A stretch of 64,000 bases of DNA. Origin: Puniceibacterium sediminis (GTDB lineage: Bacteria > Pseudomonadota > Alphaproteobacteria > Rhodobacterales > Rhodobacteraceae). The notes beneath the pieces are model-generated. The model saw only the letters and a list, made by a program, of their open reading frames with translations, searched no databases and had not been told where the DNA came from. The position numbers were made by a program, and so were the translations under genes. Shown one piece after another: positions 63,414 to 64,000 of this stretch (its first letter is position 1; each line of letters begins with the position of its first letter). The stretch covers positions 1 to 64,000 of the forward strand of contig NZ_FZNN01000017.1 of assembly GCF_900188035.1 (NCBI RefSeq), given 5' to 3'.

Positions 63414-64000
63414 TTGACGATCAAGCTTGCCCAGACACAGCTTTCTGTACCGGTCCTGCTGGCTCCGCTGGCGGGAATCACCGACCTGCCGTTCCGCAGC
63501 CTCGTGTCGCGCTTTGGCGCGGGCCTTGTGGTAAGCGAGATGGTCGCCAGTCAGGAGATGGTTCAGGCCCGGCGCGGCACCCGTGAGCGTGCGGAACTGG
63601 GGTTGGACGCGGCGCAGACTTCTGTCCAGCTGGCCGGTCGGGATGCCTATTGGATGGCAGAGGCCGCCCGTATGGTCGCGGCCAACGGTGCCCGCGTGAT
63701 TGACATCAACATGGGTTGCCCGGCGAAAAAAGTCGTGGGCGGCTATTCCGGTTCGGCGCTGATGCGCAATCCGGATCACGCGCTGACCCTGATCGAAGCG
63801 GTTGTGGGGGCGGTCGATGTGCCCGTAACGCTCAAGATGCGGCTGGGTTGGGATTCGGATTGCCTAAATGCGGCAGACATGGCGCGCCGCGCCGAAGGTG
63901 CAGGGGTGCAGATGGTGGTGATCCATGGGCGCACGCGCTGCCAGTTTTACAAAGGCAGTGCCGATTGGGCTGCGATCCGCGCGGTCAAGGAATCTGTATC
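63414..64000 (+). CDS. dusB: tRNA-dihydrouridine synthase DusB (NifR3), partial
   Basis: DusB reduces uridines in the tRNA D-loop with FMN. The frame starts at TTG 63414 with AAGGAA 7 bases upstream and runs off the window after 195 codons. It has VLLAPLAGITDLPFRSL, the catalytic cysteine C102 in NMGCPAKKVVGG, and LKMRLGWD and VVIHGRTRCQFY. In alphaproteobacteria this gene (nifR3) typically heads the ntrBC nitrogen-regulation operon, which is probably just outside the window. It is divergent from ispDF. Confidence 0.94.
   Translation, partial: MTIKLAQTQLSVPVLLAPLAGITDLPFRSLVSRFGAGLVVSEMVASQEMVQARRGTRERAELGLDAAQTSVQLAGRDAYWMAEAARMVAANGARVIDINMGCPAKKVVGGYSGSALMRNPDHALTLIEAVVGAVDVPVTLKMRLGWDSDCLNAADMARRAEGAGVQMVVIHGRTRCQFYKGSADWAAIRAVKESV

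Overview
The window reads as chromosomal DNA of a GC-rich marine alphaproteobacterium of the Rhodobacteraceae (Roseobacter group). This rests on an adjacent sciP and ctrA pair, TRAP transporters, a fused ispDF running divergently from dusB, small lineage-typical families (DUF1127, DUF6477, DUF6456), and a GTTC-N7-GTTC box that matches the alphaproteobacterial LexA operator. Coding density is high. I see no transposase, integrase, plasmid, phage or CRISPR gene.

Layout. 0.4-3.3 kb: a compact tsaE-tsaB-tsaC-tsaD cluster holding all four core genes for the tRNA modification t6A, then a MetX-like alpha/beta hydrolase (3.5-4.5 kb). 4.8-9.6 kb: a three-gene TRAP transporter whose large permease has an unusual C-terminal extension of about 320 residues. 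9.7-14.3 kb: a three-subunit molybdenum hydroxylase, divergent from a TetR regulator. 14.4-17.1 kb: a LytTR regulator, a decayed pirin gene and two identical tRNA-Asp genes. 17.1-19.6 kb: a YcbK-type peptidase and an L,D-transpeptidase, divergent from each other. 19.7-22.3 kb: lpxD, an acyl carrier protein and a ketoacyl synthase. 22.5-29.2 kb: mnmA, sciP, ctrA, ligA and recG. 29.2-29.5 kb: a LexA-type box and a nested palindrome ahead of a 40-residue membrane peptide.

29.8-36.4 kb: an IscU-like scaffold, hisI, gluQRS, trmFO, an enoyl-CoA hydratase, a thioesterase, a DUF1127 protein followed by four tandem terminator-like repeats, and a MocR regulator. 36.7-41.6 kb: rplM-rpsI, a sulfotransferase, ppk2 with a TetR gene, and a membrane protein carrying a perfect 18-bp palindrome inside its gene. 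41.7-49.9 kb: a lipoprotein hydrolase, metA, an ATPase, two DMT exporters, a FadL-type porin, an ABM-domain protein and guaA. 50.1-54.5 kb: a delta-class-like carbonic anhydrase, a second FadL-type porin, an MttB-family methyltransferase and a DUF6477 gene. 54.7-64 kb: a DUF6456 HTH protein behind a CtrA-like box, lipA, two c-type cytochromes, hpt, a RatA/Coq10-like protein, an MmgE/PrpD protein, the ispDF-pgpA-cinA operon, and the start of dusB.

The window is unusually rich in tRNA-modification genes (tsaE, tsaB, tsaC, tsaD, mnmA, gluQRS, trmFO, dusB). Most genes are housekeeping. The least ordinary material is the complete t6A cluster, the LexA-boxed small membrane peptide, the extended TRAP permease, and several unexplained repeats and palindromes.
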